In this document: one piece after another, positions 1 through 10,267 of the stretch | Layout: each line of letters opens with the position of its first letter | Position numbering within the stretch: position 1 is the first letter of the stretch | Assembly: GCA_035236585.1 (NCBI GenBank) | Contig: CP141132.1 | Coordinates: forward strand, 42,969,880-43,033,879 | DNA from: Warburgia ugandensis | Taxonomy: Eukaryota > Streptophyta > Magnoliopsida > Canellales > Canellaceae | Length of the DNA stretch: 64,000 nucleotides | Direction: 5' to 3' | Program-made: the position numbers and the translations under genes | The notes under the pieces: generated by a model | What the model was told of the DNA's origin: nothing | Databases searched by the model: none | What the model saw: the letters and a program-made list of their open reading frames with translations, nothing else

Positions 1-1143
1 TGTTGTATGCAATCAAAGAGTACTTTTTTTTATAGTCTAGGTGTTCCTAAACTAGATAGTGCAGCATGTATGCAAATGATGAACAATAAAGCAAACAAAG
101 AACACACAATAATCCTAACCCTATGGAAAATAATATGATTTTTTTTTTTTAATTTCTTTTTGGTAGAGGCTTTTAAATTATTGCTAACCTAGTTAGCTCC
201 TCTTATTCAGACTTGTCTTACTACTTACTAGTTAGATCCTGATCATAATCAACCTCTTCAGTCAATTGTAGGTGATCTAAGCCATTTGATATATGGCAGA
301 GCTAGTCATTTAAATACCAATGCAGTTAAATGGATAGGGGCCTCTAGAGTGATAATAATCCACCTCTTTCCAAGAGGTTCATATGAGCTTGTGGGCTACT
401 ATAGGTCTCTTCTAATTGACTTAATTAATTTGTATAGGCAAGGGTTATGTGTAAGGTGATAATTAACCTAGGTGGCCAAGGGATGGCGATGAAATCCACC
501 TTGGCTCTTATAGGTGTAAGTGCCCTTGCTAATCAATTAAGCATTTTGACAACAATTCGATCAACATATAGTCACCTTAAAGCATTAAATGTGCCCTATA
601 ATGCAAGGAAAGATGTAAATCAATGCAAAGCCTTAGAATTCAATAGATAATAGAATACTTTTTATATGCTTTACACTGCCATCCACAATGCAAAGTTAAA
701 CTATTAACACCACCCTAATCTAAGAAATGGAATGACAGTAAGAATAACTTATAATGGGGTCCTGAAAATAGTCTTTTCATACAAGGGTGGGTCAGTGTAC
801 TAGTCCATGTACACACCACCTCCTCTTCCAAGTTAAGATGACCCACCCTTGAGCTATATTATTATAGCCCTTTTTAATTTAAATGAGCCACAGTAAAAAA
901 AATTACAAGTATGATCTCACTCTAATTCACTCAAAATAAAAAATAAGTAACTATCCTAAGTCTTACTCCAAATTCATCCACAAATAGAAAGAGAAGTGAG
1001 CATCATAGATCTTTAAGAATAAGGAAAGTATTTTAAAAATTCAACTACTCTACATGCAACACTAAAGATTGTGACTAGTGGTAAAGTATTATAACCTATA
1101 TTTGATTGACTCCACTGTGAGTCCCCAAAACAGTGCCAAAAGA
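1..1143 (-). mobile_element. Leader of Athila-type Ty3/gypsy element A, cut by window edge
   Basis: Untranslated leader between primer site and gag of a minus-strand LTR retrotransposon. The gag itself would lie left of position 1. The assignment rests on nucleotide similarity with the leaders at 4110-5034, 26884-28094 and 55430-56129. For example, the string ataggtctcttctaattga occurs here near 401 and again near 27372, and gatgaaatccacc occurs at 488-500 and 27459-27471. The stretch ends at a primer-site and LTR junction (1119-1144). Short open frames inside are not supported by any homology. Confidence 0.7.
1119..1138 (-). other. Primer binding site of element A (tRNA-Asp-like)
   Basis: On the minus strand this reads TGGCACTGTTTTGGGGACTC, a decayed form of the TGGCRCCGTTGYCGGGGA site typical of Athila-type elements. 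It lies five bases from the LTR end at 1144, as expected for minus-strand priming by a tRNA 3' end. Confidence 0.65.
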
Positions 1144-3300
1144 TGTTAATTTACCACAAGTGCATGGGTCTATTATAGAATAAACTAGCAAACTTAGTCG
1201 TTCCCACAAGGGCTCTTTAATAAATAGATTCAATTAGACTTAGATTATCCTATTATAATCGATCTAATGATTAAGGAAAACAAATAAGTCTAGGCATAAA
1301 AGTAAAGAAAATAAAATAAAGCAAGTAAAGTAAAGAAAACTAACTAATGAGTTGAATAAAAATCAATTTCATTAATGTAAATTGATTACAATGGAAATGA
1401 GTACAAGAAAGAAATAGAGTAAAGTAAATAACACTTTTCTGTTCTGGGATTGAACTTCCACTGTAAGGCTCATTTGTTGTGCCACTCAATAGGAGCTTCT
1501 ACACATGTTTTCAACTTGAGGTACACTAATTTGTAACTAAGCTAACATCCTAAATGGAACTCCATTTACTTACATAGGCACATGACTCATAATGACAACA
1601 AAGTGGGAAGTTTCCTAACATGCCACTCACCCAAAATAACATCAAATCATACTCATTCCACTCTTAGGAAGGAAAGGTCTTGGCTGCCATGGGAAAAGGC
1701 ACAAGGTTTATCTATTTTCCTTATCAAGTGTTCCCAAAATCCTAACAAGAGAGTGATGGAAGGCTTAGGAGAAGAGCGCATTTAAAGATAAAAGGGGAAA
1801 AATGCATGGAAGAGAGATTGGTGGGTGGTGTGTGAAGTTCTAAGGAAGGAGAGGGGGAATGGCTAAGGCATACAACTTAGAGATGGAGCATGGAAGTTTA
1901 AGGGTGGAAGGCTAATGTGTACAAAGGATAAGAATGCAAGGTGGAGGGATGAATGCAAAGCAATGGTGGAGAATGAGAAGGGGGATGAGAGAGAGGATTG
2001 AAGAAGGAAAATGGTGTATGTTTACCTTGGATAAGGAAAGAACTACTAGAGAGAGGTGCTTCCTACAATGGACACAAAGTAGTTGCCACTATGAAAGTGA
2101 GGATACCATAACCTCAATCTCTAGCCTTATGTCCCTCTCTTCACTTAAGAATGGAAGATGATGTTTAGGATCTGACCTCTTCTCCAAGGGTTGGATGTGT
2201 GGCTCTAAGGGAGAGATGGTGAGAGTGATCGCTCTTCCTCTATTTCTCCAAAGTTTAGTGCTAATGTTTTAGAAAAAAGTAAGAGATCCCTTCTTCTTCT
2301 TCTCCTTCATTTCTTATTTATAGAGTTCTAAGGTGGATGCCCTAGGGATTAGATGGCTAAGATCATGAAGAGAAGGAATTAAGGAGTGGTTTAGATGAAA
2401 GGGAGAAAGGATAAAATAAAGAAGAATGGAAAGAAGGGGGGAGTGGAATTCATTAAGGGGAAGGGTGGCTGCTTTGAATGGGTAAGTTAGAAGGAGATTG
2501 AGATACTGATGTGGATGGGAAGGAAAGACATGACAAGAAAGAAGAAAAGATATGGTGAAGGATGGAAGGAAGATTGAAGGGAATAAAGAGGAACAGAAGG
2601 AGATAGGATAGGATCTCCTTGAGTTGGGAAAGGTTGAATAGGTAGTTAAGGATGAATGATTATTTGGTGCAGATGGGAGGATGAAGATCATGAAATGGAT
2701 AAGGAAGTTTCCTGCAAGCTTTATCTCAAATCAAGTGGCACACCCATAAGGAAAAAGACATCTCTTCCTTTGTGCTTTGATAATGTTGAATCTCCTATAT
2801 AGAATGAGATAGTGGCTAAGGTTAACCTTTTTCTCCTCATTTCTTCACCATTGGATCATACTTCACACAGAATTGAGTGAATGTGATTGCTTTGAAGTTT
2901 TTTATCCAAAGGATCATGTTTTGTAGCTCATTTATCCTTAACCATTGGATCAACATGCCTTAGAGTGGGTGGCTTAGATTCTATATAGATTTCCTTATCC
3001 ACTATTGGTTTCCTCCTTGTTTCTCTCCTAGCCCACAACTTTTTTCTCCAGCCAATGAGCTTTAAGGAGAAGAGGACGTCTCCTCCTGATGTTTTTCTTC
3101 TAAAATTTAGGTGGACATTCCACCAATGGGATGAAGTTGTTGTCTTCCTTGTAGTCATTTTTCTCATTGGTCCATCCTTACTTGGGTAAGTTATCATTGG
3201 TTGCTTAAGATATCCATAAACAAGGATAGATCTTAGCTATTGAATACTTCAAAAGTAAGGATGAATGTTAGCCATAGATTTTTCATAAATTGTCTCTCTC
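1144..3300 (-). repeat. 5' LTR of element A (right end approximate)
   Basis: The LTR terminus TGTTAATTTACCACAAGTGC abuts the primer site. It resembles the corresponding ends at 5035, 20733 and 28121, where a run like AAGTGCAYGRGYTATT follows. Reading rightwards, an AT-rich 650 bp is followed by a strongly G/A-rich stretch (about 1790-2700) and then AT-rich U3-like DNA. This order mirrors the better-defined LTRs of the same lineage. The far end (LTR start) was not found, so 3300 is only an estimate. Confidence 0.5.
2315..2322 (-). promoter_or_regulatory. Candidate TATA box in LTR A
   Basis: The minus strand reads CTATAAATAA here, followed downstream by a GAAG-rich tract. TATA boxes just upstream of purine or pyrimidine tracts also occur in the related LTRs at 31560 and 41290. 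The position suits a U3 promoter directing leftward transcription of element A. Confidence 0.4.
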
Positions 3301-4109
3301 TACACCTCCTTTATTCTCTCCTTTTTTCCCCTCTAATTTCTCTCATGTGAAAATGTGCAATCAAGGGGGACACCACCTTACATGAGAATGTCGTGTAACT
3401 CTTAGTGTGGTTTCCTCTTTTGGTTGAGTAGGAGAGAGAGTGAGTGCAATGAATCTTCATGCGGGCCTAGCCTCTAACTTATTTTGTTTTAGAAAAAGCT
3501 CTTATTGTATTTGCATCCAAATTATGTGATTTGAGCTTCCTTTAGAAGTGTCTCAAGGTGGTGGAATAGTTCCTTGCATGAAAGGGAAGTTCTATCACCT
3601 TTACTTTTGATAAGAACAACTTCTTTAGTACATATAAGTTTTGTGTTTCACTTAGGGTTTCTGTCTGCTCTGACTTTGATAAAATCATCAACTTATCATT
3701 CTAAATTCCTAGACTTTAGATTTTGTATACAGGCCCATGATGTTTCTTGGACACTTTTCTTGCTCTTTTCTAATGTTTCTAAGTGCCAAAAATAACAATT
3801 TTCAGTTGTACCCTAATCTTGCAAATGTGAAATAAATCCTAATTACTTATATTTAAGTTAATTTTAGGGTTAGAAACTACTAAATATAGAGATATTATAT
3901 GTAAAATTTTTAAGTATATCGATGATAGATAGTTAAATTGAATAAGAGTAGAGTTGTCTCTAAGCGACTTGTCTTGTACTACTTCATTTATCAATTCTAG
4001 TGCATGGTTGTCTAGATCAACTTGATTTCTTAACTCTTGCCTAGTGGTCCATTTGATCTTAGGATATATGAGTACTAGATATGTGTTCAAAGATTGATGG
4101 CTATGCATA
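3301..4109. other. Unassigned AT-rich stretch between element A and element B
   Basis: It probably contains the start of LTR A and decayed sequence preceding the element B leader. A minus-strand open frame of 89 codons (3839-4108) starts next to the leader, where a gag would be expected. Its product does not resemble the gag of the sister elements and was not recognised. No promoter, RNA gene or other repeat was identified. Confidence 0.4.
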
Positions 4110-5034
4110 CACTAGAAATTGGTACAATGGACTCAACTTTGTACACAACAAAAGATATTCGTTATATGTAATAAAATATTGCTCTTTTTTAAACTAATAG
4201 ATTGAGGAAACCTAAAATGAATGGCATAACCTATATGCAAAAATAAATTGATGCATATCCAAAGGACACAAAATAAATCCATACCTGAGGCAGACATGTT
4301 GAAATTTTTACTAATATTGAATTTCTGTAGGGTAGTGGCTATTAGATTATGCTAACCTAAACATCTCTTCCACTCATTTAGACTTATTCTAGTGCTTATT
4401 AGTTAGATCCTATCCACATCAATTGTGTTACACATCCTCAATTAGTCACAGCTATTTTGAGTTGTTAAGTGTGTTGGTAGAGCTTAGGCTATCCATTGTT
4501 ATGAAGGTGCAATTAATGCAACCACTTTAATTAATGTGGAATAATTAAATTATGAATGGAAGATGCATGAAATTAAACTACATTACAAAAATGAAAAACT
4601 ACTTTAACATGGAAATCCTAGTCTTGGAAATGTAAGGAGTTAGGAATGCTCATAGTGGGGTCTTAGATAAAATTCTTCTTGTACAAGGGTGAAATCATAG
4701 ACAAACTACCTCCTCTTCCAATTTAAGATGGTTTACCTAACTTGTATTAAGACAATTCTTTTTTAAAAGAATCGTGAATAAATAAATGATAACGGCATCC
4801 TCTCACTCAAAAATAAAAATAATGTAAGCAACAATACTATTTTAATTCTCCTTTAAATCCTTTGATAAATTATTGTGAAAATAAAAATATAATCATGAGT
4901 GTCAAGAAATCACAAGAATAATGCAAAAATGCAACTAAAAATCATGCAACCCTAAATTACAGCTAGTGGTAAAATAATTTAACTTAGATTCCAACTAAAA
5001 TTCCATTATGAGTCCTCACCAAGGCACTAAAAAA
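4110..5034 (-). mobile_element. Leader of Athila-type element B
   Basis: This is a second minus-strand leader that repeats the order seen at 1-1143. It contains a segment with TTATTAGTTAGATCC (about 4397-4411) matching TTACTAGTTAGATCC near 224, then UTR sequence, then a primer site and an LTR end. It is more diverged and shorter than leader A. Its presence shows two elements of one lineage stacked in the same orientation. Confidence 0.6.
5010..5029 (-). other. Primer binding site of element B (degraded)
   Basis: On the minus strand this reads TAGTGCCTTGGTGAGGACTC, a mutated tRNA-Asp-like site. It sits five bases before the LTR terminus at 5035, in the same position as in element A. Confidence 0.5.
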
Positions 5035-5696
5035 TGATATTAATTTTAATTTACCATAAGTGCATGGGTCTATTGTAATATAGAAGGTGTAAATATTGGT
5101 TGATACCATGAGGCCTCAATTTGTAAATTTGGAATTTTAATTGATCTCTATTTTAAACTATCTTAACGCAGCCAACAAATGAGCAACAAATAAACAAAGA
5201 AATTGAATAATACTAAAAGAGAATATATTAATCAAATTTCTAAATCTAGAGTTTCATAATCCACCACAATAAAATCACATATATTCAAAAATAAGTATTC
5301 TAGACCTAATACTCATGTTAATAAAATAGCAATGGATCAAAAACATGAAAAATGTATTCGTGAAACATCCTAACTTTTATATTTGCTCAATATCAATGTT
5401 TTTCCTTTCTCAATATATATTTTGATCTTAAAATTGAAGCGAAATAGATATGAAGTCAATTAGAGGGATAGTCCAACTCTCACACTTACATAGAGTGATT
5501 TGTAGAGAACAATCATTGATTCAAAATGTTTATAAAATTAGAAACACAGGGCAAGCTTCACAAACTAGGTTCACCTATCTGTTGTTGATGGCCATGATGA
5601 CCTTTCCAAGCTTTCTCTTCATATTTCATTAGTGTTTCAATCATGACTACCTGCTACTAATAGACTAGATGTAGGTATATCCTTGCTCTCTTCTTC

Positions 5697-5700
<4 letters not shown>
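5035..5700 (-). repeat. LTR fragment of element B
   Basis: It begins TGATATTAATTTTAATTTACC, followed by cataagtgcatgggtctatt, which matches the start of LTR A (cacaagtgcatgggtctatt). The right boundary is unknown. The fragment fades into decayed sequence near a TC microsatellite, which is a usual component of these LTRs. Confidence 0.5.

Positions 5701-5734
<34 letters not shown>
5701..5734. repeat. (TC)17 microsatellite
   Basis: Uninterrupted TC dinucleotides, preceded by a TTC-rich run. Pyrimidine tracts are a normal part of the Athila-type LTRs in this window. Confidence 0.95.
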
Positions 5735-5737
<3 letters not shown>

Positions 5738-7244
5738 TTGCTCTAAATCTAAGTCATTTTTATTAGTTCATGTTTATAGAATGAAACACTATGAACACTG
5801 TTACCTACTGTTTTGTTAGAAAACACCTAATTTTTTCTATTGAATTTTAACCTCAGTTCCTACATAAGGCTCATTCAAATTTTAAAGTTTGGATCAAGTC
5901 TTATGGTTTTTAGATGTGTTTAGGGATGTTTTTGAGTAGCTTACTGCCAAACTATCTAATGCAAAATTCTGTAGAAAGTCCAACTAAAAATTTGGGGTAC
6001 TAGATGTCTTTCAAGCACCTAACACACCCAAAAAATCTTTGAATATGATTTGTACTCAATAATGAAGAAATTAAATTCGGCCAAATGAGACCATGACACA
6101 TTTATATTATGATTTTAACCGAAAATAGCCAACAGATTTGCTGAAAAACAGCAGCAGACAACTGATTGAGTTTTTATGTATGCAATGAATTTCAACCACC
6201 TTATGCACCTGATACCTATTCTTACACTTCATATATTCAATTATTTAGTGATTAAGTAAGAAAATAGTGACAAAAATATATCCAATTCATCTAGTGATAG
6301 TAAACATTCAACACACTTAGTGAATGGTTTACCTGTTCTCACTATAAGTGGATTGCTAACTTGTGATACTATTGAGACTCTATAGACAAAGGTTATATCA
6401 GAAAAATTTTAAATTATTTTAATATTTTGTGAGATTTTGATTAGTGAAACACATTAGTTAAACATCTTATTGACTGGTACACTCCACATACACTAAATAG
6501 TTTAGACTAGTTGTAGTGAACATAAAACATTCATGAAAAGATGTTGAGAACTTCCTCACTCGTTCAAAGCCACCAAGGCATATAAACACAACAATAATTA
6601 TCTCATTCTAACAAAATTTATGACACTCCAATCTCACCTCTATCACTCCTATATAAACATTTGAAACCCCATTTGCTTTACTTATTGTATCTCGTTGTTA
6701 GTAAATAAAAAAGTCTATTATATCTCGTTGTATGTCATGCTTGGATTTGAGTATTTATGTGCTCATATCTTACTTTAATGTTAGTACTGAGATTATATTT
6801 TTATATTCACATGATGAAGGTGCCTATATTTTGACCCTATATGGCTGAGAACTTAGATAATACATGAGGATATTAGATATCCTATGACTCATTAAGTTGT
6901 TCTGAGGGTTATAAGAACATAATGGCACTATGCTAGGAGGGTTCAGACTAGCCTCTAACATTTGAATAGGATACCTATTCGACATGAGAGATTTTATGTT
7001 ATGAGAGTATATATCATGGGAAGACTACTTTCAGTCTGATCCTACGACCCCAAAAGAGTTGATGTAGACGATATGATGTTCACGATCAGGCATAGTTAGG
7101 AGATGATTCCTCAATGTGCATAGTTATCCATTTCATTAGTTAGACATGTTGGTCATCCTTGAGGATTTAGACCATTGGTTATAAGGCTTATTGTTTGACA
7201 TTGCTACTTAGACCTATCATCTATTGGCACTGTATATGTATCTA

Positions 7245-7304
<60 letters not shown>

Positions 7305-8867
7305 CATCTTCAGATTTGTAGCTGTTATTTGAGTTATTATTTGTTGTAGATTTAATATTGAGTACTTCATCAAAATATTATTTTTGATTATGCCCAGTTA
7401 TGTGATTTCCATGATTTTCAAATCTAGTTTAGGAATTTTCCACTAAGTGTTCGTACTCACCCCCACCAACATTTTAGGTGAAACATGACAGGCATAGAAT
7501 TCAACTAGAACATGACTAGAGCTAGATAATATGAGAAAATGAAAGTACAAGGAGTAGATTTTAGTTGTTAGGTCAGATCAATTTAAATTTTAGTTTATGG
7601 GCATTTATTGACAGACATGTAATAAGGATTTAATTCTATTGCATGTTTGGATTATGGACATAATTGTTGAGGCTATGACCAATAGTTCCTATTTATGTTT
7701 CAATGTTATTTTACTTGCTCGTGTATGGAGATTCTGTAAATGACTCAAAACTTAAAGAAGTGGTTTTTGAAATCTATTACATAGATATATTTTACAAATG
7801 TTTTTTTTTTAAGTTCCTAGGAATTCATGGTGTTTTATAAAGGAATTATGTGAAACTATTTCTAAAAACCTTGGTCATAGCATTTTCTTTCTCCTCGCTA
7901 TAGTCCAACATGTCTTCTTGTTATAGATGAGTTAGTGCTAGAAATTAGGAGGTGATATGACTAAGTTAGCCGCCTCCCTTATATCCTACATATATGGATC
8001 AATCAAGTCTCCTAATACAAAACTTCACTTTCATATTTGATTTGGTTCCAATCTCTCTCATGTCTTATATTCATTAATATATTGATAAAAATTGCCCTTA
8101 ATCATTTCAGCCATTCATCCATTTTTGATTACTCATCTTAGCCATGTTGGATTGAACCTTGGCATAAAGGTTGATAGACTTAGTATATAACCATTTGAGA
8201 AAACTTAATTTTATTGGTAAACATATAAAAACAATACATTTTTACAATATAAAAATTTGGGCTATTAAATGTGTGTGTGTGTGTGGGTCTATATATATAT
8301 ATACTATTCACCCTACACTTTGAGATCTATGCTTAATTTAGAAAACGAGTAAAATAAAAAACCACACATGTGCAATTTTATTAATAATATAAATTTAGAA
8401 AGAAATACTAAACTTTGGAAAATCCAACTTTCATCAATGTAATGGAACTGACCTTACAACTCAAATGGCTTTCAAAATTTGCTCAACTTTTTATTTTTCA
8501 AAAATTTTAATTATTCTTTTAAAGAAAAACAACTGTAAAAGTACTAAATTTTGCTAGAATTCTACACCCCTAATATAAACAAATCATTTTCCTCAATGTT
8601 TAAAAAGTAGGACTAAGAAATAAAGAAATGGGTGATGTAGAAAAAGTAAATTCTGAAAAACTAAAGTACAAAAGTTTTACAAAGATAAACTGTAGAGTTC
8701 TAATATTCTTAGGTCCCATATGAAATGGGTAGAACAAACCTCTGAAAAGGAAGTGTTAATAAATTGATATTGTACTATTGAATTTATCATGTTGACATAG
8801 TGCAAGTAATTAGAAATTTCTCCTAGCTACTTATAGATGTCAAAAATATTCAATGCTAATGTCATAT
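5735..8867. other. Unassigned AT-rich DNA with a possible LTR remnant
   Basis: No gene is visible in these 3.1 kb. From about 6550 to 7800 the text has the feel of a decayed plus-strand LTR. A phrase near 7451 (gtactcacccccaccaacattttaggtg) parallels the actcaccctatccttaacatttttcagg segment near the end of family-L LTRs, and such phrases recur in plant gypsy LTRs. Termini, primer site and duplication were not found. The rest (5735-6550 and 7800-8867) holds nothing I can name beyond short TA and TG runs near 8270-8303. Confidence 0.3.
7253..7302. repeat. (TG)25 microsatellite with ATCT repeats upstream
   Basis: A perfect run of TG dinucleotides. It is preceded at 7239-7252 by four ATCT-type tetranucleotides, making a compound simple repeat. 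Confidence 0.95.
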
Positions 8868-10267
8868 TGTAATAACCCCAATTTTTGTAAATTGATTGAG
8901 AAAATCAAATTAGTTTAAAACATGATTTAAAACTTAAAAATTATGAAGACATTCAATTTTGAGTTAAAATGAAAAATCTCTAATTTTCTTTTTTTTTTAT
9001 GAATAAAAGGGTAAGTTGGTAATTTTACCCATAATCAAGATCTAGAATATACTCAAAAATATGATTCCAATGCCACTAAGTACACCCAATTCTGAGTTCG
9101 GGAGAATAAAACAGATTTTTTCCATAAACAGGCAAAATGGTCTTTCCACACCTCCATGGGGCCCACAAATGAATTCAATAGCCATATAAAACATGTCATG
9201 AGTGGTCAAACCACTACCAGTTGATAGTGGATAAGGAGGTGGTAGTGGAGGATCCAATGTTAATTTAATATTCAAAAGAATTGAAACATAATTATTACAA
9301 GTAATTATAAAAAATTCAAAAATATCTATAAATACACCCCATAAATCCTCCAAAAATGTTCATAAAATTTGCCACAAAATTATCTTGCTTCACCTAGAAA
9401 ACTAGATGAAGATTCATTTCCAAAACTCCCAAAATCTCTTATCTTTCACTTTCTCTCTCATATCTCTAATTGGAACAAGAGACCTAAATTCAATTAGGCA
9501 CTCTGTTCCAAAACAAATCTAAAAAATCCCACCATTCATATTGTCCTAGACTACTTTATCAACAAAACCACAAAAGAAAATTTGAAATCCAATGGTTCAA
9601 ACAATGGTAAATAACAAGGCAAGCAGTTCTTGGGTGATCTTATCATCAAATGAATATTCTTTTAAATTGGGCTACAAAACCAACATTTTTGTCCAATCAG
9701 GTAGATGGAAATTCTTTCCACACTTATTTAATGTTAATTTATATAATTTTTATTTTTTCAAAATTAGTTTTAGGTTAAAAATAATAAAAATCAAGTAAGG
9801 ATAAGAACCCTTAAATTCGGGATGATGGAGGGCTCAAATGGAAAATCTGCGCCATCTAATCGATCTAGAAGGGTCTAAAAGCCCCAGGGTAGAATTTTCA
9901 TGAAATATAATCAAGTTTTGAGGATTTTATTAAAAAGGAATTGATTGGATGGTCCAAAAGGACTGTCCGATCCTACTAAAAAGATTGAATCCTGGGATGC
10001 CACAGCGGGACACTACACGCAAGCACCTTGCGGGAGCGTCTCCATCCACGGTCTGCATTTGGCGTTGTCCTAGTGGAACAACTGTGCTATAGCACTGGTC
10101 TCGAGAACGCGTTAAAGCGTGCGTCCCTGTGATGGGAGTGCGCCAACCATTCCACCTGACATGCTTACTCCACCTAACTAATCACAATCATCCATGCCAC
10201 TGGACCCAGATCAAATTTGGACCCTCGGAATGACTGTGAACTTCACTCTTCAATTATGGAGTCATAT
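8868..10267 (+). repeat. LTR-like fragment starting TGTAATAACCCC
   Basis: The opening TGTAATAACCCCAATTTTTG is typical of plant Ty3/gypsy LTR starts (TGTAACACCCC-type). A phrase ending in ggtaattttaccc near 9015-9029 is also common in such LTRs. A GC-richer block with several CpGs lies at about 9990-10140. No LTR end, primer site or coding relic follows, because family-L copy 1 begins at 10268. It is probably an LTR cut at its right side. Confidence 0.45.

Noticed and set aside
9042..9353. 103-codon minus-strand frame with hydrophobic ends
   Set aside because: No homology recognised; it sits inside an LTR-like fragment and has no promoter or conserved partner.
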